Assembly: GCF_016107575.1 (NCBI RefSeq)
Contig: NZ_JABAST010000026.1
Location: 1 to 42,093 of the forward strand
Length of the DNA: 42,093 bases
Source of the DNA: Psychrobacter faecalis
GTDB lineage: Bacteria > Pseudomonadota > Gammaproteobacteria > Pseudomonadales > Moraxellaceae
Reading direction: 5' to 3'
The first letter of the stretch is position 1. Each line of letters starts with the position of its first letter. The notes under the pieces were generated by a model, which saw nothing but the letters and a program-made list of their open reading frames with translations, searched no databases and was not told the DNA's origin. This document shows positions 9,301 through 17,627 of this stretch, piece after piece. The position numbers and the translations under genes were made by a program.

Positions 9301-12300
9301 AGGCGCAGCAACACTTTGCACTGTGCCTTTACCCTCTTCCTCAGCCTCTTTATCAACATCAGTATGCCCTGCAGTACCTGCTTCTACATTGATATTGCTA
9401 TCGTCACTTTGAGCAATATCTTTTAGCTGCTCAACTACCTGCTGATTAATTTTCAACGAGGTGCTACCCGCTAAAGCATCAAATAAACCGACTAGCTGAC
9501 AATGACCTGCAAGTAAAGCGGCCTGGATATCAGTATCACGGGATTTTTCAGGATGATGGCTTAAATAAGTATAAGCATTTTCCAATTCGCTAAGAATCAA
9601 GGCAAATTTTGGTACCTCTTGTGCTTTACTGGCTAGATGTTTTATTTGTGAGATTTGCCTTGCGATATAACTTTGAATCTGTTCTTGCTCTGCATTATTA
9701 AAGACGGCTTCTAACTGCCATTCTGCATCTAGTAGCTCATTGATATCGTCATCTAACAATTGACTTATCGTTGGTTTACCATCGGCTGAGTCTTCGTCAT
9801 CGCTAACGGCGTACTGCTCACTAAGCATGGCTTGTAAAGAAGCAATATCTTGCTGACTTTGCGCCTCTTCTGACGAAACTTCTCGCTCCTGCACATCGCG
9901 TTTATAATTAGCTAGGTAGCCTTCAATCAGCGTCACAGACTGGGCAAGCGCTTTTACATGCTGAGCATTCATTGGCGTGTCTTGTTTCTGCAAAAGCTCC
10001 AAACTTTGCTCTATCGTCGTGCCAACCTCACTGATTGCCGTCAAAGTACTAGCGCCAGACGCTGCTCTTAGCGTATGAAAAGCGCGAACAATCTCATCAC
10101 TTACGGCGGCATAAGGCTCGTCTTGGTGATCAAGAACAAAATCTTTAACGCTTTCTAACAGCTCTTCGGCCTCTTCAACAAAAATATCGAAAAAGATTTG
10201 CTCTTCTTCACTTTGAGGCGTCAAAACGATGGGCGCTTCGGCCATTTTTTCATTTACCGAATGAATGGTTTGCAGCGTACTATCAATGCTACTGTTACTT
10301 TCGGCAATGTCATAAGCAGTGTCATCAACAAGTTCTTGATCTGTATTTTTAACATCAGAATATTGCGCTGTGCTTATGTCCTGCTGCTGCTCAGAACCAT
10401 AAAATAGTTGTTTATGTAGCGCGCGGTAGCTGAATTCATCACCCAACTGCTTACTAAAAGCCTGAGCACAAGCCACCCATAACGGTACAAGTGCAGGATA
10501 ATCTTGACTGTCATTTTCAAAGGTAATTAATAGCGTTGGATAAGCGCCTAACACATCACCGATAAGCTGCTGTATGTCTGCAGACGCTACAATTGTATTA
10601 TCCAAAATACGGTTGAGCATATTTTCTATCGACCAGGCTAGCTCAGCGCTATAATTAGCACCAACCATACGACCCGAGCCTTTTAAAGTATGGAAACCGC
10701 GACGAATATCAGTTAACTGGCTTAAGTTATCAGGAGTAAGCTGCCAATGCTCATATAAGGGCACAATTTCTTCTAGAACTTCATTGGCCTCTTCTATAAA
10801 TATCTCTTTGATATCAGGATCAGCATCGTTAGCATCTGTCGGTAGCGACTGCGCCGCTGTCATAAATGGGGTTAATACGTCTGGTATCTCTAAATCCGTT
10901 AATGAGGCTGAAAAGTCTGTTTCTACTTCAAAAACTTCGTCAAAGTTACTAACAGAGTCATTTATGTCTAGAGTATCAACTTGTTCGATATTTAAGAATC
11001 TCTCATCTGTCGATTGCGTACCCTCATCTAGTACCGCATTATTTTTTTCAACCTCACTTGTAGAGAAATTATCATCAAGCACTTCTAAGCCTGTATTGAT
11101 AGGTTGCTGGCTTATTAAGTTATTGCTTTGCAAAATAGTAATGGCAGGATCAAAACTTGGTGGGTTCTGTGCTGCAAAATCAGCCAACATCGCTGGTAGA
11201 TGCTTAGTGGTTTCTGTCACAAGTGCCACGACCTCATCGGTCACTGGTAGGGTTTTGTCCAACAGACGGTTGAGTAGGTTTTCAATAGACCAGGCCATCT
11301 CACTGATACTAAAAGCGCCAACCATACGCCCTGACCCTTTCAAGGTATGAAAGCCTCTGCGCACTTCAGTTAATGGCGTTAAATCTTGCGCATCTTGCTG
11401 CCAAATGGGTAAGAAATCCTCTAAATCAGCGACGACCTCTTCCACCTCTTCAATAAAGATCTCACGAATATCTTCATCAACATCAAAGTTATCGTGCTTA
11501 AGCTCACTGCGAGCATTTAATAAAGCGGCACTTTCTTTTTTATCGCTATGGTTTGTGTTATCGGTTAAATCAATGTCTTCATTAGCAACAGTAATAGGCG
11601 CAATCTCGCCACTATCATCGTAGCGCAGTACATCATTTGTCGCTTGCTTTTGCGTTAAAAAGGTATCATTAACGGTTTCAGGCGCAGCTATATAGCCACT
11701 AAGTAGTGTCGCCGCCTTGTCGATATATTCATGAGCTTTGCTTAATAAGGGTTGATCAAAGACCTGCTGCGCAAGATAGTCGAGCAGCAATTCGATAGAG
11801 GTTAAACCTTCGGCTAAGGCTTCGGTGACATCCCAGCTCAGTACGGCAATATCATGGGTGGTTAATTGCTCGAATATATCTGCTATGTTATCGGTTGCCT
11901 GGCGGATAGATGACAGGCTCATACTGTCAAAAGCTTCGCCAATGTTAGAAAAATCTGCAGCGTCTGGTAATAGTGCTAGGTCTTGGCGCTGAATATAATC
12001 ACTAAAGCCTTGCTTAACGTCTTCAACAGCAATACGCAGCTCGCGCAGCTCCTTATCGTCTGTCTTAATTTTTTGGCTACTTTCTACTTGCACGCTATCC
12101 ATGTCATCATGAGTAATGACGTCAGCCGCAGGTATAAAAGAAGCCGCGCTTCCTATTTTACTTAAGATAACTTGTTCGGTATTGTAGATAGCATTGTGTA
12201 ATTCTTGGAGACGCTGCTCAATTTGCCACTGCTGTTGTGATTGCTCTTCTACCACTCCAGTTTGGGCAATTAAGTCACGTTCTATATCTGCTAGGATAGA

Positions 12301-13341
12301 TGCTGCTTGCGAGGCAAATGATGTCCAACCACGACTTCCTAGCTGATGGCTGATTTGTTGGAGTGGTTTAATTAGGATTTGCGGCTTATCAAAGTTAAAA
12401 ATCAGCGTATCAATATCACTTAAGATGCGCGGTAAAAAGCGTGTTTCGACCTCTTGCGGCGCTACGCTTTGCAGCATAACTTGCGTGCTATCGCTCTGTT
12501 TGGCAAGGCTACTGATTTCGATATAAATATTCGCTATCAGCTCGTTGATAACTTTTGCCGATAGCGCTTTTTGATGGGTGCTTGCCTCTATTAACGCATC
12601 AAATTGACTCAATAGCGCGGCGTAATACTTAGGTCGCGGCGTTTCGTTATGGGCAAGGTCATGTAGCCAAGCTTCAGTCAAATACCAAAGACGCTGCAAA
12701 TCGTCATCTTTTGCGGTTTGCCATAAGTATTGAGCGACTTTTTCTAAAGTCGCCAGTATAGAAGCGTCATTGGTATCAGCAGCAAGTAACGCTTGCGCTT
12801 GTTGACGCCAAACCAATAGCAACTGCTGATACTGCGCCTGGTCTAAACTGACCATTGCCGTACTGACGGGTAGCGCAATATCAACAATATCGTTAGTGGC
12901 AATGCTAGCAAGACTGTCCTCTTTAGAGTCTAAAGAAGCGTCTACAAGGTGATCGGTCGCTATATCATAACGCGCTAAAACTTGGGTAAGCTCAGCTGAT
13001 GTTTTATTTATTAAAGCGCTATGAAAATTGCTCGTACGTGCGTAATAAACCAGCTCACCCGTAAGCAGTCGATGCGCTATGTGACCTATACGGCTCGCAT
13101 CAGCATCTAAGCTATCGATTTCTGTCCTTGCAAGTAAGCTGAGCTTAGTAGCCAAATTTGCCAATATCGGCAAGTTAATCATGATCAAAGCGCCACCAAT
13201 CTGATGATAGCTCTGTGTCATCTGCTCATAATCAGCGCTTTTTTCACCCAATTGCCAGCCATCAGCTATCTGTGATAATTGCTGATCAAACAGTGGCAGT
13301 AACCACTCAAGTGTCACCATGTCGTTGGGCTGGTTTTTCAT
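6364..13341 (-). CDS. chpA: Hybrid chemosensory histidine kinase ChpA with multiple Hpt domains
   Basis: ChpA is the kinase of the twitching-motility chemosensory system. It passes phosphate to PilG and PilH, which control type IV pilus extension, retraction and cAMP. The product is 2325 residues (P. aeruginosa 2472). A FimL-like/degenerate Hpt region lies at the N-terminus (SYHQIGGAL near 45-55). Five recognisable Hpt sites follow at about 664 and 884 (both FHTLKGSGRMVGA), 1090 (FHTLRAASGAS), 1399 (HTIKGGARMAG) and 1576 (HTLKGGARMV). Then come the dimerisation helix (~1730), an HATPase domain (N-box EHMLRNAVDHGIE ~1905; DDGRGID ~1945; GRGVGMDVV), a CheW-like domain (~2035-2170) and a C-terminal receiver (~2202-2320, LLDIEMPRMDGF). 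Acidic linkers separate the Hpt units. All kinase motifs are present. Confidence 0.95.
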   Translation of the reverse strand: MKNQPNDMVTLEWLLPLFDQQLSQIADGWQLGEKSADYEQMTQSYHQIGGALIMINLPILANLATKLSLLARTEIDSLDADASRIGHIAHRLLTGELVYYARTSNFHSALINKTSAELTQVLARYDIATDHLVDASLDSKEDSLASIATNDIVDIALPVSTAMVSLDQAQYQQLLLVWRQQAQALLAADTNDASILATLEKVAQYLWQTAKDDDLQRLWYLTEAWLHDLAHNETPRPKYYAALLSQFDALIEASTHQKALSAKVINELIANIYIEISSLAKQSDSTQVMLQSVAPQEVETRFLPRILSDIDTLIFNFDKPQILIKPLQQISHQLGSRGWTSFASQAASILADIERDLIAQTGVVEEQSQQQWQIEQRLQELHNAIYNTEQVILSKIGSAASFIPAADVITHDDMDSVQVESSQKIKTDDKELRELRIAVEDVKQGFSDYIQRQDLALLPDAADFSNIGEAFDSMSLSSIRQATDNIADIFEQLTTHDIAVLSWDVTEALAEGLTSIELLLDYLAQQVFDQPLLSKAHEYIDKAATLLSGYIAAPETVNDTFLTQKQATNDVLRYDDSGEIAPITVANEDIDLTDNTNHSDKKESAALLNARSELKHDNFDVDEDIREIFIEEVEEVVADLEDFLPIWQQDAQDLTPLTEVRRGFHTLKGSGRMVGAFSISEMAWSIENLLNRLLDKTLPVTDEVVALVTETTKHLPAMLADFAAQNPPSFDPAITILQSNNLISQQPINTGLEVLDDNFSTSEVEKNNAVLDEGTQSTDERFLNIEQVDTLDINDSVSNFDEVFEVETDFSASLTDLEIPDVLTPFMTAAQSLPTDANDADPDIKEIFIEEANEVLEEIVPLYEHWQLTPDNLSQLTDIRRGFHTLKGSGRMVGANYSAELAWSIENMLNRILDNTIVASADIQQLIGDVLGAYPTLLITFENDSQDYPALVPLWVACAQAFSKQLGDEFSYRALHKQLFYGSEQQQDISTAQYSDVKNTDQELVDDTAYDIAESNSSIDSTLQTIHSVNEKMAEAPIVLTPQSEEEQIFFDIFVEEAEELLESVKDFVLDHQDEPYAAVSDEIVRAFHTLRAASGASTLTAISEVGTTIEQSLELLQKQDTPMNAQHVKALAQSVTLIEGYLANYKRDVQEREVSSEEAQSQQDIASLQAMLSEQYAVSDDEDSADGKPTISQLLDDDINELLDAEWQLEAVFNNAEQEQIQSYIARQISQIKHLASKAQEVPKFALILSELENAYTYLSHHPEKSRDTDIQAALLAGHCQLVGLFDALAGSTSLKINQQVVEQLKDIAQSDDSNINVEAGTAGHTDVDKEAEEEGKGTVQSVAAPEFALETIVTDIELLEIFLEEAQELDDALNDSFSKWRADISNINTLKVLQRHLHTIKGGARMAGIRSIGDLTHEAESIYEAFVEARLTPTTQWLEIMQVVQDTLSLQVAHIVRYQQSFFTPELIEQLQQFEKAAALPKDVELIVPMPQHQAAAEPQISANEYTHRIDKTADFLSLDRIIKQSWANGLPDPDILEVFLEEAEVLTNRNECLQAFLSDAGDTVALQALQRDLHTLKGGARMVTACGIADLAHEMETVYTDFIDRRRPATKKVLELLVACHDWLADAVFILSQQVNPPTPDLLIEALQQFSKNPDSLKHIPKESLQPQRDAILLAKEKQESTYIQKDISEMPPMVADTTEQEQNASSNEMIRISGGLIEHMINLSGESAINRARIDMGMSSLTTSIEEMGTTVQRLADQLRRMEIELEAQILSQIDDELVNHEGFDPLEMDQYSSLNQLSKSLTESASDLVDINHTLLEKMRDSESLLLQLSRTQTELQDGLMNSRMVPFTRLTPRLERIVRQTANELNKSVDLKIINADDEMDRTILERITSPLEHMLRNAVDHGIETVATRLEAGKERSGQITLEVLREGSEIIIQLTDDGRGIDVEAVRNKAISQGLIDAEDSSLSDLDIMQYIFNAGLSTSKQVTQISGRGVGMDVVISEIRQLGGAVSVVSELGKGSRFTMRVPLTVAVSDALVVRAADRYYAIPLAQIERVVRISPERIYDYYQSGAATLNFEDNDYRVRYLNEILSGNKLNELVVNTNTSVPLIIIKNRSGQNMALQVDQIAGSRIEVVVKPLGQQFSNLSGISAATIMGGGSVMLILDLIALMRNAALGREVAKSAISVRSSTESKITVLVVDDSVTVRKVTSRFLERQGFNVVLAKDGIDALEILQETTPDLMLLDIEMPRMDGFEVASQVRHNRRLQQLPIIMITSRTGEKHRERDFEIGVNDYMGKPFQENQLLNKIQGLLGIEASLVNEG

Positions 13342-13371
13342 AGATGTATCCTAACTCGTCTAGGCGCTAAT

Positions 13372-14370
13372 TTAGGCACTGGTTTTTTGCCAGGCGTTAA
13401 TCTGTGGGTGCGCAATACGGCGCATGTTTGAAGGACGCCAAAATAACGCCTCACCTGGAGCCAATATAATATAACCGCCTACTGCGCACTGCTCTGATAG
13501 CCGCGCTAATATATCGCGCTGATCAAACTTACGAAAATAAAGCAGCATGTTTTGGCAGACAATGACTTGTTGTAAATGCGGCGTTGGCGGTTTTTTGTCG
13601 ATAATGTTGTGTAAAGCAAAGCGTACACGCTGTTTTAGCGTTGGCATCACCTGCCAGTGGGCTCGAGCGTTTTTCTCTGTATTTTTTTGCGTAGACACAG
13701 GCAGAAAACGTAATTGTTCAACGATACTTGTTGGTCGTAATAGTTGAATAAATTGCTGGCAATCTTGCGGAATCAAAGCCAGTTGCTTATTATCATACTG
13801 ACCTAAACGTGCTTTTTTTAATGCCTGCTGACTGACATCAGTCCCTAATATGCTGTAATTGGTCAGCTGGCTTGCGGCCAAACTCATGTCCAGCGTCCAA
13901 GTTTCTTGCCCACTGGCACAGCCGACGCTCCAGATACGGAATGAATCATCAGGATTGCTGGCGTCAATACTAGCGCTGCTATCATTAGTATTGCAGCTAG
14001 TACTAGCAGCGATTAGCTGCTCTCGTTGCCACTGTAAGGCGTAATCAGTGATAAACTATATAGAGGGCAAATGGCGAAAAAAGCGACTTTCATGAATGAG
14101 CACTTTATCTAACAATTGCTGGCGCAGCTCATGATTAATCGGTAATTGATGCCATAATTGTCTGTTGCTCAAACCATAGGCCAGTGCCGTTTGACTGACG
14201 GCGTTGACCAACCATTTACGTTGAACATTTGGCAATATAAAACCAATCTCTTGCTCTATATAGCGTTGCCATTGCTCAGTATCAAAAGCAACATCATCCC
14301 ACAAAGCTTCTGCTATCAAAGCATCGGCTTTATTAATCATCAGACTGTCTTTTTGAGTATGATTATTCAC
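13372..14370 (-). pseudogene. pilK: Chemotaxis methyltransferase PilK (CheR-type), interrupted by an in-frame TAG
   Basis: CheR-type enzymes methylate receptor glutamates with S-adenosylmethionine. One reading frame spans about 332 codons. The N-terminal part, from GTG 14370 or ATG 14340, ends at ESRFFRHLPSI followed by TAG (14056-14058). The same frame then continues without shift as FITDYALQWQREQLI, the SAM-binding motif SVGCASGQETWTLDMS, ILGTDVSQQALKKAR and QVIVCQNMLLYFRKFDQRD. The two halves together make a full-length CheR/PilK (P. aeruginosa PilK 291 residues). A single substitution explains the break. The 3' part has an ATG at 13887, but that would start after the SAM motif. It lies between pilJ and chpA as in other Pil-Chp operons. 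A base-call error is the main alternative. Confidence 0.88.
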
Positions 14371-14467
14371 GTGACCTGCTATTAATAGTGTTGCTCAACA
14401 GAAAAACGAGTAGAGCAACTGCTTGGTTAATATTTCAATATCACAATCATAAGCTGATAACTAGAGA

Positions 14468-15890
14468 TTACATGCTCGCCGAAACACTTTCATCGATCTC
14501 TAAATACTCATCTTCGCTAAACTCTTGCTCTAACTGCTCATCATCATTAGAAATCTTAAAGCCGGTGACCGATTCTTGCAGTGCCGCCGCCATTTCACTA
14601 AGCTCACCGATAGAGCGCGCGGTCGCCATCGAACCAGACGAGGTTTGCGAAGTAATATCTTGAATAATATTCATGGTGTGCGAGATGTGACCAGCAGACT
14701 CAGCCTGTTGTAGAGCGGGCGTTAGAGATGTTTTGAATCAGGTCAGCCAAGGTATTTGAAACCGTTTGCACCTCTTCTAGTGCCTCACCCGCATCTTTTG
14801 CCAAGCGCGCTCCGCGTACGACTTCAGAAGTTGTTGATTCCATCGACATAACCGCTTCACTGGTATCGGCCTGAATGGTTTTTACCAGCGTTTCGATCTG
14901 TTTGGTTGCGTTGGCTGAACGCTCAGCAAGACGCTGAACCTCGTCGGCAACAACCGCAAAGCCTCGACCTGCTTCCCCTGCCATCGATGCCTGAATCGCA
15001 GCGTTCAATGCCAAGACGTTGGTTTGGTCAGCAATATCGTTAATTAGACCAACGATATCACCAATCTCTTGCGAAGACTCACCGAGACGCTTGATACGTT
15101 TTGAGGTTTCTTGAATCTGATCACGAATCACGTTCATACCTTCTATCGAGCGCTGTACAACTTCCGCACCGTTATAAGCAATGGCAACCGAACGCTGTGC
15201 AACCGTCGCCGATTCTGAAGCGTTATTTGACACTTGGTCAATCGAGACTGTCATCTCATTAATCGCCGCAGATACCCCAGCAATTTCTTGTGCTTGGTGC
15301 TCTGAGGCTTCAGCAAGCTCAACTGCATTCATCTGCGTTTGCTCTGAGGACTGCGAGACACGCTCAGCGGTACTATTAATAACCAGTACCAATTGGCGTA
15401 ATTGGTCAATTGCAAAGTTCACAGAGTCAGCAATCGCACCGGTAAAATCTTCCGATACCGTCGCGTTTACTGTTAAGTCACCATCTGCCAAATCGCCCAA
15501 CTCATCTAGTAGACGCAAAATTGCAATCTGGTTACGCTCGTTCTCTTCTTGAATCTGGCGCGCGCGCTCAGACTCCGCTTCTGCTTCTTGACGACGGCGT
15601 AAGGTTTCTTTTTCAATCAATAAACGCTCTGAGCCGCCGCGTTGTTTGAGTAATTGGTATAAAGCAAATAAAATGCCCAGTACACCTACCACAAAAACAA
15701 TCACAGGCAAGATGACTGATTGATTAAAATTGCTTAAATATTGGCTGACCGACGACAATGAATTGACCAGCCAAAACAGACAAGCCACGCTCACTAAAGC
15801 ACAAAGCCCTAATAACAGCTTCCATTTACTATTAGCATCTGTCGTTGTTTTATTCGTACCAGCTACAGGGTTATTTATAACATCACTCAT
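14468..15890 (-). pseudogene. pilJ: Chemoreceptor PilJ (short form), frameshifted near the C-terminus
   Basis: PilJ is the receptor of the Pil-Chp system. From ATG 15890 (AAAGGA upstream; an ATG at 15908 is in frame but precedes that site) the frame encodes two membrane helices (~25-42 and ~60-80) around a short periplasmic loop, a HAMP-like region, and the signalling domain. The conserved hairpin tip is intact ([20 protein letters not shown], then [17 protein letters not shown]). The frame ends after [12 protein letters not shown] at 14700. Removing one G from GGG 14717-14719 restores [20 protein letters not shown] and continues to M-stop at 14468, about 473 residues in all. As read, the product is ~396 residues and loses the end of the C-terminal helix. 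P. aeruginosa PilJ is ~680 residues and has a large periplasmic domain that is absent here. Confidence 0.9.
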
Positions 15891-15990
15891 CGTGCCTATT
15901 CCTTTCAAACAATCGTCAAAGTCGTATCGTGACTGACTCTGAAATCATATTGCCATCAAAACAACAGTGATTCACAAAGCCTGTATGAAT

Positions 15991-16017
15991 GCTGACATCT
16001 CATCAAACCATGTCAGC
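15991..16017. repeat. 8-bp inverted repeat in the pilI-pilJ gap
   Basis: GCTGACAT (15991-15998) and ATGTCAGC (16010-16017) are exact reverse complements with an 11-base loop. It lies ~100 bases upstream of pilJ in the pil operon and is one of two neighbouring hairpins in this gap. Confidence 0.55.
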
Positions 16018-16035
16018 CTTTGTTCTTTTCTTGCT

Positions 16036-16073
16036 TTAATAAACACCCCGTTAATAATCGAAGTGTTTATTAA
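16036..16073. repeat. 11-bp inverted repeat in the pilI-pilJ gap
   Basis: TTAATAAACAC (16036-16046) and GTGTTTATTAA (16063-16073) pair perfectly around a 16-base loop. No T-run follows on the minus strand, so it is more likely an intercistronic mRNA hairpin or a binding site than a terminator. It sits between the upstream pilGHI genes and the disrupted pilJ-pilK pair. Confidence 0.6.
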
Positions 16074-16138
16074 GGTTGATGTATTTACCAAAAATCAATA
16101 TTTAGAAAAAACAGCTAATTACTAGTTACTCACAGCCA

Positions 16139-16669
16139 CTAGATGGCAGCATCGGTATATTGCAAATCCTGTGCCAGCAGACTTGGCATAAATACATACC
16201 AATCTTGCTCATCTTTGACAAACTTACCGTGATTATAAGGCGCAAACGGCGAGCTCGGTTCAAGCGCTTCTGCTCGATATTGGTCTTGGGTAAACTGCTC
16301 AATGCCCAGCACCTGATCGACCAGCAGTCCTGAAAACAGATTATCATGGTCAATCACAATGACTTTACGCTGGCTCATTTGTGGCAATCGGCTGGGCACT
16401 TGTAAAAACCGCGACAAATCGGTTAACGGCAACAAGCGCCCGCGGATGTTGGCGATGCCGAGCATCCAAGGCTTTACTAAAGGTAAGCTGGTATATTCTG
16501 GCATGGATAATACTTCTGATACTTGACCCATTGGTGCCACCAAACGCTGACCGCCAATTTCAAATACCACGCCTTGCCAATCAAACTCTTTGCCGCCGCG
16601 GCGACCACTTTTACGCGCGCGTGCTAAGTCTGCTATACGCAGCAGCTCAATAAATCCTCTGGATGCCAC
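16139..16669 (-). CDS. pilI: CheW-like coupling protein PilI
   Basis: PilI couples the receptor PilJ to the kinase ChpA. The 176-residue product begins at GTG 16669, just after the pilH stop (16673-16675). It has the CheW fold signatures: FEIGGQRLVAPMGQVSEVL, then LPLVKPWMLGIANIRGRLLP, then a VIDHDNLFSGLLVDQVLGIE stretch. The N-terminal ~25 residues (LLRIADLARARKSGRRGG) are basic. Gene order and length match Pseudomonas PilI (178 residues). A 230-base gap with two hairpins follows before pilJ. Confidence 0.92.
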   Translation of the reverse strand: MASRGFIELLRIADLARARKSGRRGGKEFDWQGVVFEIGGQRLVAPMGQVSEVLSMPEYTSLPLVKPWMLGIANIRGRLLPLTDLSRFLQVPSRLPQMSQRKVIVIDHDNLFSGLLVDQVLGIEQFTQDQYRAEALEPSSPFAPYNHGKFVKDEQDWYVFMPSLLAQDLQYTDAAI

Positions 16670-16672
16670 AAG

Positions 16673-17035
16673 CTACCCCATTACTTTACGAATTATCTGG
16701 ACCAAACCACTTTCATCAATCGGTTTGGTGATATATTCTTTAGCGCCTTGACGCTTACCCCATACTCGATCTGTTTCTTGGTTTTTGGTACTGATCATAA
16801 TAATAGGGATATGAGCAGTCGTTTTACCGCGCGTAATTTTGCGGGTTGCCTGAAAACCATTCATCTCAGGCATTACCACGTCCATCAAAATGACGTCTGG
16901 TAGATGGTCGACGGCCATCTGACAACCTTGCTCTCCATTGCTCGCTTCTAATACTTGAAAGTTATTTTTAGAAAGCATGTCGCGAAATTTCGCCATCTCA
17001 GATGGCGAGTCGTCAATGACTAAAACAGTAGTCAT
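16673..17035 (-). CDS. pilH: Twitching motility response regulator PilH
   Basis: PilH is a single-domain CheY-like receiver that opposes or buffers PilG output in pilus retraction. The 120-residue product has the acid pair D8-D9 (VIDDS), phospho-acceptor D52 (ILMDVVMPEMNGF), Ser/Thr switch in MISTKNQ and K104 (YITKPI). The QETDRVWGKRQGAKEYITKP stretch is characteristic of PilH. It is immediately upstream of pilI, and a 206-base gap separates it from pilG. Confidence 0.93.
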   Translation of the reverse strand: MTTVLVIDDSPSEMAKFRDMLSKNNFQVLEASNGEQGCQMAVDHLPDVILMDVVMPEMNGFQATRKITRGKTTAHIPIIMISTKNQETDRVWGKRQGAKEYITKPIDESGLVQIIRKVMG

Positions 17036-17241
17036 AGGTATTTCCTTTATTTTTGATGATATCCATCAGGATATATTGTTAAAACAAACCGATTAAAAAT
17101 AAATCGTATTGATTGAATGCCAGTATTATTTTCATCAAGATAAAAATTAAGCAGCAAGCGCTCACTATTAACCTGAATAACCGAACTTATAATATTTTTA
17201 TAGCAGGTCTTTAACGGGCTGCTATTCACGTTACTGATTAT

Positions 17242-17589
17242 TTAGCGATACTGGTTAATCGCCTCAAAAAGCTCATCTTTACTAAATGGCTTGGTCAAAT
17301 ACTCATCAGAACCAACAATGCGCCCGCGAGCTTTATCAAACAAACCATCTTTCGATGACAACATAATCACCGGTTTGCTCGCATAATCTGGATTATTTTT
17401 TATCAAGGCACAAGTCTGATAACCATCTAAACGCGGCATCATAATATCTACAAAAATGATATCTGGATTGTTATCAACAATCTTCGCTAAGGCATCAAAA
17501 CCGTCAATCGCGGTGACGACTTCACAACCTGCTTTTTGCAATAAAGTTTCTGCGGTACGGCGAATGGTTTTTGAGTCATCGATTACCAT
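17242..17589 (-). CDS. pilG: Twitching motility response regulator PilG, possibly 5'-altered
   Basis: PilG is the CheY-like regulator that promotes pilus extension and cAMP signalling. The 115-residue frame starts at MVIDDSKTIRRTAETLL. It has D4-D5, phospho-acceptor D48 (FVDIMMPRLDGYQTCALIKN), the PilG-specific VIMLSSKDGLFDKARGR and K100 (YLTKPFSKDE). PilG is usually ~120-135 residues with about ten residues before MVIDDS. Here two in-frame TGA codons lie directly upstream and no Shine-Dalgarno precedes ATG 17589. A good site (GAGG) sits before ATG 17616 instead, which opens a 6-codon ORF that stops six bases before the pilG ATG. Translational coupling from this leader or a small 5' lesion are both possible. 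Confidence 0.85.
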   Translation of the reverse strand: MVIDDSKTIRRTAETLLQKAGCEVVTAIDGFDALAKIVDNNPDIIFVDIMMPRLDGYQTCALIKNNPDYASKPVIMLSSKDGLFDKARGRIVGSDEYLTKPFSKDELFEAINQYR

Positions 17590-17595
17590 TCAAAA

Positions 17596-17627
17596 TCAGT
17601 AAATAAGAGTAATCATTTCACCGCCTC
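17596..17627 (-). promoter_or_regulatory. Leader ORF (6 codons) with ribosome binding site ahead of pilG
   Basis: On the minus strand GAGGCGG (17627-17621) is followed after four bases by ATG at 17616. The ORF reads MITLIY and stops with TGA at 17598-17596, six bases before the pilG ATG (17589) and in the same frame. Ribosomes ending here could restart on pilG, which has no site of its own. Otherwise this marks the original pilG start, since broken. Confidence 0.4.

Noticed and set aside
6719..11623. Several plus-strand ORFs of 60-190 codons inside chpA
   Set aside because: They lie antisense to intact chpA, have Ser/Arg-rich shadow composition, and match no family.
14056..14058. Pyrrolysine or other recoding of the TAG in pilK
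   Set aside because: No pyl genes or recoding context are visible, and PilK/CheR enzymes are not known to use recoded codons.
14700..14722. Programmed +1 frameshift in pilJ
   Set aside because: The site has no recognisable slippery run for a +1 shift and no stimulatory element, and the family is not known to use frameshifting. A plain indel in GGG is simpler.
17047..17229. 60-codon minus-strand ORF between pilH and pilG
   Set aside because: No ribosome site and no recognisable protein pattern; more likely non-coding operon spacer.
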